Shown: piece after piece, positions 18,310 to 27,969 of the stretch
Numbering within the stretch: the stretch's first letter is position 1
How the letters are laid out: every line of letters begins with the position of its first letter
From: Melioribacter roseus
GTDB taxonomy: Bacteria; Bacteroidota; Ignavibacteria; Ignavibacteriales; Melioribacteraceae
Assembly (NCBI GenBank): GCA_020722065.1
Contig: DYLK01000007.1
Span: 1 to 64,000 of the forward strand
Length of the DNA: 64,000 nt
Direction of reading: 5' to 3'
The notes under the pieces: generated by a model
The model's input: the letters and a program-made list of their open reading frames with translations, nothing else
Database searches by the model: none
What the model was told of the DNA's origin: nothing
Position numbers and translations under genes: made by a program

Positions 18310-19904
18310 TTTATCACCATAATCTTTCCAAAAAGTGCATCATTATCATCAATGTTTATTTTATAAAAATAAACTCCATTTGGCAATAATTCACCAGAAT
18401 CATCTTTTCCATCCCAAATTTCCATTCTTTCGCCCTTGTTTCGTTCAACATTTTGAACAAGAGTACGAACTAATTGCATATTGAAATCATAAATTCTGAT
18501 AGTAATTTGCTGAGTTTCCTTTTCGACAAAATATTTTATTCTTACAATATCATAATTAGGATTAAATGGATTTGGAAACGCATAAGTTGAAACAGAATTT
18601 TTTAATGCTGTTGAAGCAAAGAATATTTCCCAATTTCCATTCCAAGCAGTAGTTTCTGTTAATTTTGCTAAACCGCCTGAAGTTCCAACCCAAATATTGA
18701 ATTCCCCATTTCCCAAATCATTGGAAGCAACAGAATAAAAGGCTTCATCTTCTATTTCAATGGATTTATATTCATCATAAATGGAATTTGGAGTTGTCCA
18801 ACTCGAACCTTGATTTTCACTTCTAAAAAGATTATTAGAAGTTGCGACAAAAACATCACTAACTTGCTCAGAACCAGAAAAATATTTCTTAAAACCAAAA
18901 CCATGCGGCTTTTCATTTTCGAGAACAGTTTTCCAAGAATTTCCACCATTTACTGAATAGCTAACTGCATAATATTCGCTTGTTTCAACTGCTTGCCAAG
19001 TTGATGCCCAAATTGTTTCTGTTGTGTTATCATATCCCAAAGCTGTAATAAAATTTCCACTAATTGCTGAATCTTGATTTTGATGATTAAATTTTATCCA
19101 ACTTTTTCCACCATCTTCTGATTTGTTTATTCCATTTGCAGTTCCTACATAAAGATGATTTGAATCTGTTGCAACAATCGAAAATGCCACGTGATTATTA
19201 TTCGCTTCATTTCCAAATGAACCAGAAACTGCTTGAATTGTAAATGAATACTGTTCATCTGGCGTAATCTCATCAAGATAATCGGGAGGCAGTACAATTC
19301 TTTCCCAAGTAACTTCAGGATTTTCAAGTAAATCTGAAATTAATGCTCTTCTCAAATTTCCCGCCCACGAAGTTGTGTAAAGATAACCGTCTAAAACTGC
19401 CATGTCGTAAGTTACATTTTGTTGTTCTACTGTTACTGGAAGAATTCGTAAAGTATTTACTCCATATACAATTAGCGAATCTCCTGGTTTGTCAACTGAT
19501 TGCGGGTGAGAAATCCAAGTTTGTCCACCATCGGTTGTAATTTTTATCCCAGAACCTGTAATTACACTTTCTCCAGTAGTTGGGTCGAGTTCATTATGTC
19601 CTGTTGACACAAATATAATTCCATTATTCTCTTCGATTGATATTATAGCTTCAGTTCCAAAAGCTTCAGATTGGTAAAAATTTGTCCAACTTATTCCGTT
19701 GTTATCTGTAAAACTTAATCCTTTGCTTGTTCCAACCCAAATTGTATCATTAACTATTACAATTTCATTTATAGAATTGCTTAATGGTGTTGAAGTTGAA
19801 GAATTCAGTTTTCGTAACTTATTATCAAGTTGAAAATTTTCTGGTTTTATCTGTGATAACAAACTTATTGAAGTTAGTAAAATTAAAATCATTAATTTTT
19901 TCAT
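18306..19904 (-). CDS. Secreted beta-propeller protein with T9SS C-terminal sorting domain
   Basis: 532 residues: signal peptide (1-18, ending LLSQ), then repeated blades with Asp-box-like NGGxSW or DGGQTW motifs (for example IWVGTSKGLSF and NNGISW), like sortilin/BNR propellers. The last 85 residues are a FlgD-like Ig/T9SS type A sorting domain: FPNPFNP, IRIYDFNMQLVRTL, WDGKDDSGELLPNGVYFYKI and a basic-aliphatic end. It should be exported and released or anchored at the cell surface by T9SS. No enzymatic motif is seen. It lies second in the six-gene operon, with 4-base overlaps at both ends. Confidence 0.82.
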   Translation of the reverse strand: MKKLMILILLTSISLLSQIKPENFQLDNKLRKLNSSTSTPLSNSINEIVIVNDTIWVGTSKGLSFTDNNGISWTNFYQSEAFGTEAIISIEENNGIIFVSTGHNELDPTTGESVITGSGIKITTDGGQTWISHPQSVDKPGDSLIVYGVNTLRILPVTVEQQNVTYDMAVLDGYLYTTSWAGNLRRALISDLLENPEVTWERIVLPPDYLDEITPDEQYSFTIQAVSGSFGNEANNNHVAFSIVATDSNHLYVGTANGINKSEDGGKSWIKFNHQNQDSAISGNFITALGYDNTTETIWASTWQAVETSEYYAVSYSVNGGNSWKTVLENEKPHGFGFKKYFSGSEQVSDVFVATSNNLFRSENQGSSWTTPNSIYDEYKSIEIEDEAFYSVASNDLGNGEFNIWVGTSGGLAKLTETTAWNGNWEIFFASTALKNSVSTYAFPNPFNPNYDIVRIKYFVEKETQQITIRIYDFNMQLVRTLVQNVERNKGERMEIWDGKDDSGELLPNGVYFYKINIDDNDALFGKIMVIK

Positions 19905-20680
19905 TCTACAACCTCAATATTTTGTGAAATTACATTACTTAAAGCATTGGAATAATCTCGGGCTTGGAACTCAAATCGATAAGTACCCAAAACTGCAGTT
20001 GCTGGGAACATCAATTTGTTTGTAAAAATACCATCGTTTGCTGTAACATCGCCACTTTCTGAAGTATCGCCCAAATCGGAAAGTGGATATTCACTAATAT
20101 TCTCGCTATTAACTATCAAATTCCCATCTATGTCGTAAAGTCGATAGAAAACTAATTTAATATCCGAATAACCATTCGAATCTTCCGCTTCAATTGTAAA
20201 AGTAAAAGCTGTATTTCTTTGTATTTGCGTAGGCATTACCAAATTTGAGACTTGTGGGGCAGTATTCACTACGTCAGAAATAAAATCAAAGTAAGAAATT
20301 CCTATTAATACTTCTTCATGCTGAAAATCTTCAACAACAAAATACAATTTATATCTTCCAGCTATTTTAAGCGAATCAGTTGGAATTTCTGTGATAAAAT
20401 TCCCCACTTCTCCATTTTCAAAAGATAATTCAAGTGGGAAAGTTATTTCAATATTGTTTGGCGAAATTAACGACACCCAAACACTATCAATTTGTGTTTT
20501 CCAATTATTAATTTCTACTGAAATAGGTACATTTTCTTCTGTGAAATGTACATTTTCTGGTGAATTTACTGAAAGCACTTGATATGCTTCAATATTTATA
20601 TTTGGGTCAATAATATTGTCATATTCCTTTTCACATCCAACTAAAAGGAATAACAAAAAAGCTAATAGTAGTGTTTTCAT
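19901..20680 (-). CDS. Lipoprotein with Ig-like domains
   Basis: The signal peptide ends in a lipobox LLVGC with the lipidated Cys at residue 16, and the mature N-terminus EKEYDN should be carried outside the cytoplasm by the Lol system. The rest (about 245 residues) is beta-rich: one domain around 25-130 and a second around 135-260 opening with APQVSNLVMP and containing TFTIEAEDSNGYSDI, which resembles an FN3/cadherin-like fold. I chose ATG 20680 because it starts the signal peptide directly; the frame is open upstream to 20728 but those residues are not signal-like. First gene of the six-gene operon. Confidence 0.75.
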   Translation of the reverse strand: MKTLLLAFLLFLLVGCEKEYDNIIDPNINIEAYQVLSVNSPENVHFTEENVPISVEINNWKTQIDSVWVSLISPNNIEITFPLELSFENGEVGNFITEIPTDSLKIAGRYKLYFVVEDFQHEEVLIGISYFDFISDVVNTAPQVSNLVMPTQIQRNTAFTFTIEAEDSNGYSDIKLVFYRLYDIDGNLIVNSENISEYPLSDLGDTSESGDVTANDGIFTNKLMFPATAVLGTYRFEFQARDYSNALSNVISQNIEVVE

Positions 20681-21037
20681 AATTTTGTGCGGGTAATTTC
20701 GAAATGAAATACCGAGTTTTAACTCCATTCTTAAATGATAAAAAAGTAAAAATTACTCGATATTTTTCCTTTGGTTTATTTTCGCTTGCAAAAAATAATC
20801 TACCGCCACTTAAAATGCAAATCTTTTTTAATTATAGATTTCGAATCAACCGACAACCGATTAAAATATTCAATGTGTGTCTTCCTTCGAACTACTACTT
20901 TCTGCTCTTTGAGAACACTGACTACACGGATTTTCGCTAATTTTTTTCTTTAATTTTGAATAATTACAAACTGAGTTTAATATTTGTCATACTATTTGTT
21001 ATTTTTTCACATAAAAATTAAATTAATATGGAAATAA
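20681..21037. other. 357-base intergenic region between divergent operons
   Basis: It must hold promoters for the minus-strand lipoprotein operon and the plus-strand queF. Small overlapping frames exist on the plus strand (20704-20940 and 20771-20953), but they have no ribosome site, no recognisable protein feature and poor codon pattern. I see no riboswitch (a preQ1 element was looked for because queF follows), no tRNA and no clear hairpin terminator. Confidence 0.5.
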
Positions 21038-21400
21038 ATGGATAACAAAAAAGAAATATTGGATGTTTTTGACAATCCAAATCCTGAACGAAATTATATT
21101 ATTGAACACACCGCACCAGAATTTACATCAGTTTGCCCTAAAACTGGTTTACCAGATTTTGCTACTTTAATTCTTGAATATATTCCCAACAAACTTTGTG
21201 TTGAATTAAAATCTTATAAATATTACTTAAATTCCTTCCGAAATGATGGAATTTATTTTGAGGCTGTAACAAATAAAATTTTAGATGATTTAGTACAAGT
21301 GTTAAATCCAAGATATATGAAATTAACCGCAAAATTCAATACTCGCGGTGGGATTTCATCAATAATTATTGCCGAACACAAACAAGAAAAATCCCTATAA
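21038..21400 (+). CDS. queF: NADPH-dependent 7-cyano-7-deazaguanine reductase
   Basis: QueF reduces preQ0 to preQ1 in queuosine synthesis, using two NADPH. It is the short unimodular type (120 residues). The catalytic Cys33 sits in SVCPKTGLPD with Asp40 seven residues on, as in characterised QueF, and ELKSYKYY plus SFRNDG form the family NADPH/substrate block. ATG 21038 is preceded by ATGGAAATAA, a weak ribosome site. The tyrosine phenol-lyase gene follows after 21 bases. No other queuosine gene is in the window. Confidence 0.95.
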   Translation: MDNKKEILDVFDNPNPERNYIIEHTAPEFTSVCPKTGLPDFATLILEYIPNKLCVELKSYKYYLNSFRNDGIYFEAVTNKILDDLVQVLNPRYMKLTAKFNTRGGISSIIIAEHKQEKSL

Positions 21401-21403
21401 TAA

Positions 21404-22816
<1,413 letters not shown>

Positions 22817-22821
22817 TAATT

Positions 22822-22861
22822 AGGTTGTTTCGAGAACTTCTTGAAACAACCTTTTCTTTTT
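22822..22861 (+). terminator. Intrinsic terminator after tpl, immediately upstream of glnD
   Basis: AGGTTGTTTC (22822-22831) pairs perfectly with GAAACAACCT (22843-22852), and the loop can pair further; TTTCTTTTT follows. The end of the T-run is only about 9 bases before the glnD ATG, so glnD transcription must either read through it or start essentially at the gene. Confidence 0.88.
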
Positions 22862-22869
22862 AGGTAAAT

Positions 22870-25413
22870 ATGTATAAAGACGAAAAGCTAAAATTATTCA
22901 ATATTCAATCAATTTTTGAAAATCCAATTGATTTTTCAATCAATTTTACTAAATTGAATGAAAAATACATTTTGGAAGCTTTTTCTCTTTATCCTGGAAA
23001 TTTTGCAATTTTATCTACTGGAAGTTTCAGCCGAAAGGAACTTTCTCCTTTTTCTGATATTGATATTATTTTCCTTTCTGATGAATTTGATGAACAAACA
23101 AATCATAATATTTCTCAAATAATTAAATTTTTGTGGGACAGCGGAATTGAAATTAGTCACACAGTCCGAACTTTTTCGGATATTGATGATTTTTTGAGAC
23201 AAGATTTGAATTCATATACACAATTGTTTGAAACTCGCTTTCTGGTCGGCGAGCAGAAGTATTTTCATCAACTTTGGGAAATTCTTAAAAATCAACTTAC
23301 ACAAGAAAAAATCAACGATATTACAAACAAACTAATTGATGATATTCAAAAAAAGGAAAAGAAATTCGGAAATTCACCAAAATATCTTGAACCTAATGTA
23401 AAATATTCAGCTGGTGGGTTACGAGATTTGCACATTGCCGAATGGATTTATACAATCCAAAATATTGAATCAATTGATTTAGGGAAAGAAAATACTCAAA
23501 TTGAAAATTTTATTAATTCGCTATTAAAAAATGATTCTTATAGCAAAAATGAAGTACTTAAAATATTTGAAAAATATAAATTTCTTTTGGCTATTCGTCA
23601 TATTTTGCACATAGTTACAAATCACTTGCAAGATCGACTCACTTTTGATATACAAGAATTATTAGCTAAAAATATTGTTCAATACAATTCTAATTTTCAG
23701 CTGTTAATGAATGATTATTTTGAGGCAACTACTACATTATATCGATTCCTTAAAACGATAATTAAGAAATGCCAACTTAATGAAAACGACACTTTGCCCG
23801 AAATGTTGTTCACCGAAATCGATACTACTTTCAGACTTCAAAACGGAATTATTTATTGTGATGAAAGCGAAACTTTAGAACTTTTTGAGATTATTAAAGC
23901 ATTTTATTTACGTGGGAAATATTCTGCGAGATTTTCTCATAAATTACGCACAAAAATTATAGATGCTTCAAATTTACTTAAATCGTCAGTTTCAGTTAGT
24001 AAACACAGCTCCAAGTATTTTAAGGAAATCTTTAATCTCGAGCAAAATATTGGTTCAACTTTACGTCTGATGAACGAAATGGGAATTTTACGTATTTTTA
24101 TTCCCGAATGGGATGGAATTATTGGGAAATTTCAACCAGGAGTTTATCATAGTTACACAGTTGACGAACACACAATTGTTGCAATTACGAAACTTGAAAA
24201 TCTAATTCATGAAAACAATCATCTTTCTAAAATATTTTTTGGATTAAAACGTAAAAATTTGCTCTTTTTTGCCACACTTTTGCACGATATTGGAAAAGGG
24301 ATTAATCTTGAAAGTCACGAAATAATTGGGGCAGAAATGGCAGAAACAATTATGTATAGTTTAGGTTTCGATGACTACAGCGTAAAAATAACCAAGTTTC
24401 TTGTGCGTCATCATCTTACAATGGAACAAACTGCTTTCCGAAGAAATTTGAATGACCCTTATATTCTCGACCAATTTATTTCCATTTTCCCTTCAAGAAA
24501 ATCTTTAGACCATCTTTATTTATTAACTTATGCAGATTTATCGGCTGTAAATCCAAGAGTTTGGACTTCTTGGAAAGCTGATTTATTATTTGAACTTTAT
24601 GATAAAGCAAGAATATTGCTCGAAGAACAAATTTCACCCGAAGAATTAATTCAATCTCATCATAAAAAATTAACAGAAAAATTGATAGAGAAAAATAATG
24701 AAGAAATGGAAAAACATCTTCATTCAATTGATGATGTTAATTATTTGAAAGATTTTTCCGAAGAAGAAATTAACCAGCACATAAAAGAAATAAATAATGA
24801 TTCAAAAGTTTCAATAATTTTCAGAGAAAATGACGATTACACAAACGTTACTGTAATAACGGAGGATTTTAATTCGCTACTTTCCAGACTTTGCGGTGCA
24901 TTTGCGATAAACGATGCCAATATTAATAATGCAAAAATATTTACTCGCGAAGATGGAATTGTAATCGATAGTTTTCATATCACCGATTTTCAGACACACA
25001 AGCAACTTGAGATTTCAAAATATGACAAACTGAAATCTGACATTTCCGCTGCAGTAAATAATGAACTTGTAATTTCGAGGGAATTTAAAAATACACGCTC
25101 ACGCTGGAAACGATTAGAAAAAAGATTTTTCTGGAAAAAGGATGCCGCAAAAGTTACTTTTGTTGAACATCACAAATACACAATAATCGATATCAGTGCA
25201 AACGACAAAATTGGATTGCTTTATAAAATTACTTCAATTCTTAACCAACTTGAATTAGATATTTTCTTCGCAAAAATTTCAACTCAAGGCGATAAAGTTG
25301 TCGATTCGTTTTATATTCTCCAGCGAGACAGGAAAAAGGTATCGAATTTAATAAAAGATGCAATTGCTTTTGAGATTGAAACAGAAATAAACAAATTTTT
25401 AGAGTATAATTAA
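22870..25413 (+). CDS. glnD: [Protein-PII] uridylyltransferase/uridylyl-removing enzyme (GlnD)
   Basis: Bifunctional nitrogen sensor that uridylylates PII protein when glutamine is low and reverses this when it is high. Domain order is complete: nucleotidyltransferase with GS at 51-52 and DID at 63-65, a helical glutamate-rich linker, an HD domain with HD at 472-473 in LLHDIGKG, and two C-terminal ACT domains (about 650-730 and 770-840) that sense glutamine. 847 residues is slightly short of the proteobacterial length. The first motif has STGSFSRKEL instead of GGYGRGEL, a lineage variant. murI overlaps its stop by one base. No PII or glutamine synthetase gene is nearby. Confidence 0.93.
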   Translation: MYKDEKLKLFNIQSIFENPIDFSINFTKLNEKYILEAFSLYPGNFAILSTGSFSRKELSPFSDIDIIFLSDEFDEQTNHNISQIIKFLWDSGIEISHTVRTFSDIDDFLRQDLNSYTQLFETRFLVGEQKYFHQLWEILKNQLTQEKINDITNKLIDDIQKKEKKFGNSPKYLEPNVKYSAGGLRDLHIAEWIYTIQNIESIDLGKENTQIENFINSLLKNDSYSKNEVLKIFEKYKFLLAIRHILHIVTNHLQDRLTFDIQELLAKNIVQYNSNFQLLMNDYFEATTTLYRFLKTIIKKCQLNENDTLPEMLFTEIDTTFRLQNGIIYCDESETLELFEIIKAFYLRGKYSARFSHKLRTKIIDASNLLKSSVSVSKHSSKYFKEIFNLEQNIGSTLRLMNEMGILRIFIPEWDGIIGKFQPGVYHSYTVDEHTIVAITKLENLIHENNHLSKIFFGLKRKNLLFFATLLHDIGKGINLESHEIIGAEMAETIMYSLGFDDYSVKITKFLVRHHLTMEQTAFRRNLNDPYILDQFISIFPSRKSLDHLYLLTYADLSAVNPRVWTSWKADLLFELYDKARILLEEQISPEELIQSHHKKLTEKLIEKNNEEMEKHLHSIDDVNYLKDFSEEEINQHIKEINNDSKVSIIFRENDDYTNVTVITEDFNSLLSRLCGAFAINDANINNAKIFTREDGIVIDSFHITDFQTHKQLEISKYDKLKSDISAAVNNELVISREFKNTRSRWKRLEKRFFWKKDAAKVTFVEHHKYTIIDISANDKIGLLYKITSILNQLELDIFFAKISTQGDKVVDSFYILQRDRKKVSNLIKDAIAFEIETEINKFLEYN

Positions 25414-26237
25414 TGCATTTTATGACAAAATCAAACCCAATCGGAGTTTTTGATTCTGGAATTGGCGGCTTAACAGTAGTAAAACAAATAAAAAACCTAC
25501 TCCCAAATGAAAATATTGTCTATTTTGGCGACACAGCACGCGTTCCTTATGGTTCGAAATCAAATGCAACTGTAATCGAATATGCTCTTCAGGATGCTCA
25601 ATTTCTCTTGAAAAAAAATGTGAAATTAATCGTTGTTGCTTGCAATACAGTTTCTTCTGTTGCACTTCAAGTTCTGCGAGATAAAATTAATCTTCCAATA
25701 ATTGGAATGATATCTCCAGGTGCAAAAATGGCTTTAAAAGAAACTGCAAACAAGAAAATTGGTGTAATCGGAACTTATGCAACCGTAAATAACAAAGCAT
25801 ATTCAAAAGAAATAATGAAATTTGATAAAAAATCAAAAGTTTTTGAAAAAGCATGCCCACTTTTTGTGCCATTTGCCGAAGAAGGTTGGCTAAATACAGA
25901 AGCGACAAAATTTGTAGCCAAAGAATATTTAAAGGAATTGAAAGAGAAAGAAATCGAAAGTCTAATTCTCGGTTGCACGCATTATCCTCTGCTACATGAA
26001 GTTATTCAAGAAGCAATTGGAGATAAAGTTAAGCTAATTGATTCTGGGATTGCTGTATCTTATGAAGTTAGAGAATATCTTCAAGCACGCAATTTGTTGA
26101 ACGATTCTGCCGCAAAAGGTGAAGATTTATACTTTGTTTCTGATTTGCCCGAAAAATTTAGAACTGTTGCAGAATTATTTTTAGGGAATAAAATTAAACA
26201 TCTCCAAAAAATCGATTTAGAGGAAGAGATAAAATAA
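25413..26237 (+). CDS. murI: Glutamate racemase
   Basis: Makes D-glutamate for peptidoglycan. Both catalytic cysteines are present: Cys77 in VACNTVSS and Cys188 in LGCTHYPLL. The N-terminal FDSGIGGLTV (13-22) and YFGDTARVPYG (37-47) are conserved family blocks. 274 residues is normal. The ATG at 25413 overlaps the glnD stop (TAATG); an in-frame ATG at 25422 would also work. Coupling to glnD places two glutamate/glutamine-linked functions in one transcript. Confidence 0.95.
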   Translation: MHFMTKSNPIGVFDSGIGGLTVVKQIKNLLPNENIVYFGDTARVPYGSKSNATVIEYALQDAQFLLKKNVKLIVVACNTVSSVALQVLRDKINLPIIGMISPGAKMALKETANKKIGVIGTYATVNNKAYSKEIMKFDKKSKVFEKACPLFVPFAEEGWLNTEATKFVAKEYLKELKEKEIESLILGCTHYPLLHEVIQEAIGDKVKLIDSGIAVSYEVREYLQARNLLNDSAAKGEDLYFVSDLPEKFRTVAELFLGNKIKHLQKIDLEEEIK

Positions 26238-26362
26238 TTTGATTTAACATCAATTTTATACACAAACTTATCAAACGGATTTCAGTTTTTAGAATTCTTA
26301 TTCTTTTCTATTTCAGTCTATTTTTGCATTTTGCAAATCATTTTTTCATTATTAGGTAATTT
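26238..26362 (+). promoter_or_regulatory. Possible promoter upstream of the leucine-dehydrogenase-like gene
   Basis: TATTTTTG at 26319-26326 matches TAnnTTTG and is followed by C exactly as in the candidate box at 4636-4643. A matching -33 TTTG is not seen at the right distance. No terminator hairpin after murI. Motif-level evidence only. Confidence 0.28.
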
Positions 26363-27478
26363 ATGTTTCAATTTGAAATGCTCGAAGAAAATAACCACGA
26401 ACAAATGGTTATTTTTTCAGACAAACATTCTGGTTTGCGAGGAATAATCACCATTCACGATACAACACTTGGACCAGCAATTGGTGGAACAAGAATGCTT
26501 CCTTATTCATCAATACAAAGTGCATTAAAAGATGGTTTACAAATTTCAAGTGCAATTACATACAAAGCTGCTATTTCTGGATTAAATCTTGGCGGTGGAA
26601 ATGCTATAATTATCGGCGACCCTAAAACGGATAAAAACGAACTTCTTTTCAGAACTTTCGGGAAATATGTAGAAAGTCTTGGTGGAAGATATATTACAGC
26701 CGAAGATGTTGGAACTGACGTTAAAGATATGGAACTTGTGAGAATGGAAACAAAATACGTTGCTGGAATTTCAAAAGCACTTGGCGGTTCTGGTGATCCT
26801 TCGCCTGTTACAGCTTACGGTGTGTTTGTGGGAATAAAAGCGATGGTGAAAAAACAATGGGGAAGCGACACATTACGTGGCAAAAAGATTGCAATTCAAG
26901 GTGCCGGAAATGTTGCTCGATATTTGGTTGAACATCTTGCCCACGAAGGAGTAGAAATCATTATTACGGATAAAAATGAAGATAAATTGAAACGAATTGT
27001 CTCATCTGTAAAAGCTCACGTAGTAAAACCCGAAGAAATTTATTCAGTTGAAGCTGATATTTTTACACCTTGTGCTTTGGGTGGAATTATTAATTCTGAA
27101 ATGATTGAAAAAATGAATTTTGGGATTATTGCTGGTGCGACTAATAATCAACTCGAAAATCCAGAAATAAATGCAGAATTATTGAAGAAAAAAAATATAC
27201 TTTATGCACCAGATTTTGTAATTAATGCTGGTGGATTAATAAATGTTGCAAATGAACTTGAAGGTTACAGACAAGATAGAGCTTTGCGACAAGCAGAAAC
27301 AATTTATGACACACTTTGCAATGTAATTGATTATTCCAGAAAAGAAGATATTTCGACATTGGCTGCAGCAAATGAATTAGCAGAAAAAAGAATTAAGCAA
27401 ATGCGTGGAATGAAAAATATTTATAAAGGCGAATCGAGCTTTTCTGGCAGATTTGGCGAAATTGTAAGAAAAAGGTAA
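26363..27478 (+). CDS. Leucine dehydrogenase-like amino-acid dehydrogenase lacking catalytic Lys80
   Basis: Glu/Leu/Phe/Val dehydrogenase family, closest by eye to Bacillus leucine dehydrogenase, with the same residue numbering. Present are substrate Lys68 (TYK), Asp115 in TAEDVGT, and an NAD-binding GAGNVA (about 185-190) in the C-terminal domain. The invariant GGGK motif reads GGGN (77-80), replacing the catalytic Lys80 by Asn; the codon is AAT at 26609-26611. 371 residues is normal and the frame is intact, so it is a maintained gene, perhaps with altered activity. If active, it would deaminate branched-chain amino acids to keto acids. nusB follows by 2 bases. Confidence 0.85.
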   Translation: MFQFEMLEENNHEQMVIFSDKHSGLRGIITIHDTTLGPAIGGTRMLPYSSIQSALKDGLQISSAITYKAAISGLNLGGGNAIIIGDPKTDKNELLFRTFGKYVESLGGRYITAEDVGTDVKDMELVRMETKYVAGISKALGGSGDPSPVTAYGVFVGIKAMVKKQWGSDTLRGKKIAIQGAGNVARYLVEHLAHEGVEIIITDKNEDKLKRIVSSVKAHVVKPEEIYSVEADIFTPCALGGIINSEMIEKMNFGIIAGATNNQLENPEINAELLKKKNILYAPDFVINAGGLINVANELEGYRQDRALRQAETIYDTLCNVIDYSRKEDISTLAAANELAEKRIKQMRGMKNIYKGESSFSGRFGEIVRKR

Positions 27479-27480
27479 TT

Positions 27481-27969
27481 GTGAAAAAAATAAAATCAAA
27501 AAGAAGAATAGCAAGAGAAAAATCTCTTCAAATTTTGTATGCTGTGGAAATAAACCCAGATGCGCTGGAAGGACTTTTCGCTACTTTTTATTCGGAAATG
27601 GAAAGTGAGAATGAAAAAGAATTCAGTCAGAATTTAGTAAGAAAAGTTATTCGTTATCGTGATTTAATTGACCAAATGATTGAAGAAAAAGCTTCAAATT
27701 GGGATTTATCTCGAATTGCTTTAATTGACAGAATATTAATTCGAATGGGAATTGCTGAAATTATGTACTTTGAGGAAATTCCACCAAAAGTTACAATAAA
27801 CGAAATGATTGACATTTCAAAGGAATTTAGCACTTCCAAAAGTGGGAAATTTATCAACGGAATTCTAGATTCAATTCTTATCGAATTAAAAAACTCCAAA
27901 CAATTGCACAAGATTGGTCGTGGTTTAATTGACACAACTCTGTCCAAAAATCAATCTTCAAAGAATTAG
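27481..27969 (+). CDS. nusB: Transcription antitermination factor NusB
   Basis: RNA-binding component of the rRNA antitermination complex. The N-terminal RRIAREKSLQILYA, the central WDLSRIALIDRILIRMGIAEI and the C-terminal NEMIDISKEF blocks are the NusB fold signatures. 162 residues is typical. Start is GTG at 27481 with an AAAAAGG ribosome site 4-5 bases upstream. The stop overlaps the next gene's GTG (TAGTG). Confidence 0.95.
   Translation: MKKIKSKRRIAREKSLQILYAVEINPDALEGLFATFYSEMESENEKEFSQNLVRKVIRYRDLIDQMIEEKASNWDLSRIALIDRILIRMGIAEIMYFEEIPPKVTINEMIDISKEFSTSKSGKFINGILDSILIELKNSKQLHKIGRGLIDTTLSKNQSSKN

Noticed and set aside
20704-20953. Two overlapping small plus-strand frames between the lipoprotein operon and queF
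   Set aside because: No ribosome site, no domain or signal peptide, composition unlike neighbours, and the two frames overlap in different phases; treated as intergenic.
20941-21037. preQ1 riboswitch before queF
   Set aside because: Looked for the short H-type pseudoknot pattern with a C-rich loop and an A-rich tail; nothing convincing in the leader.
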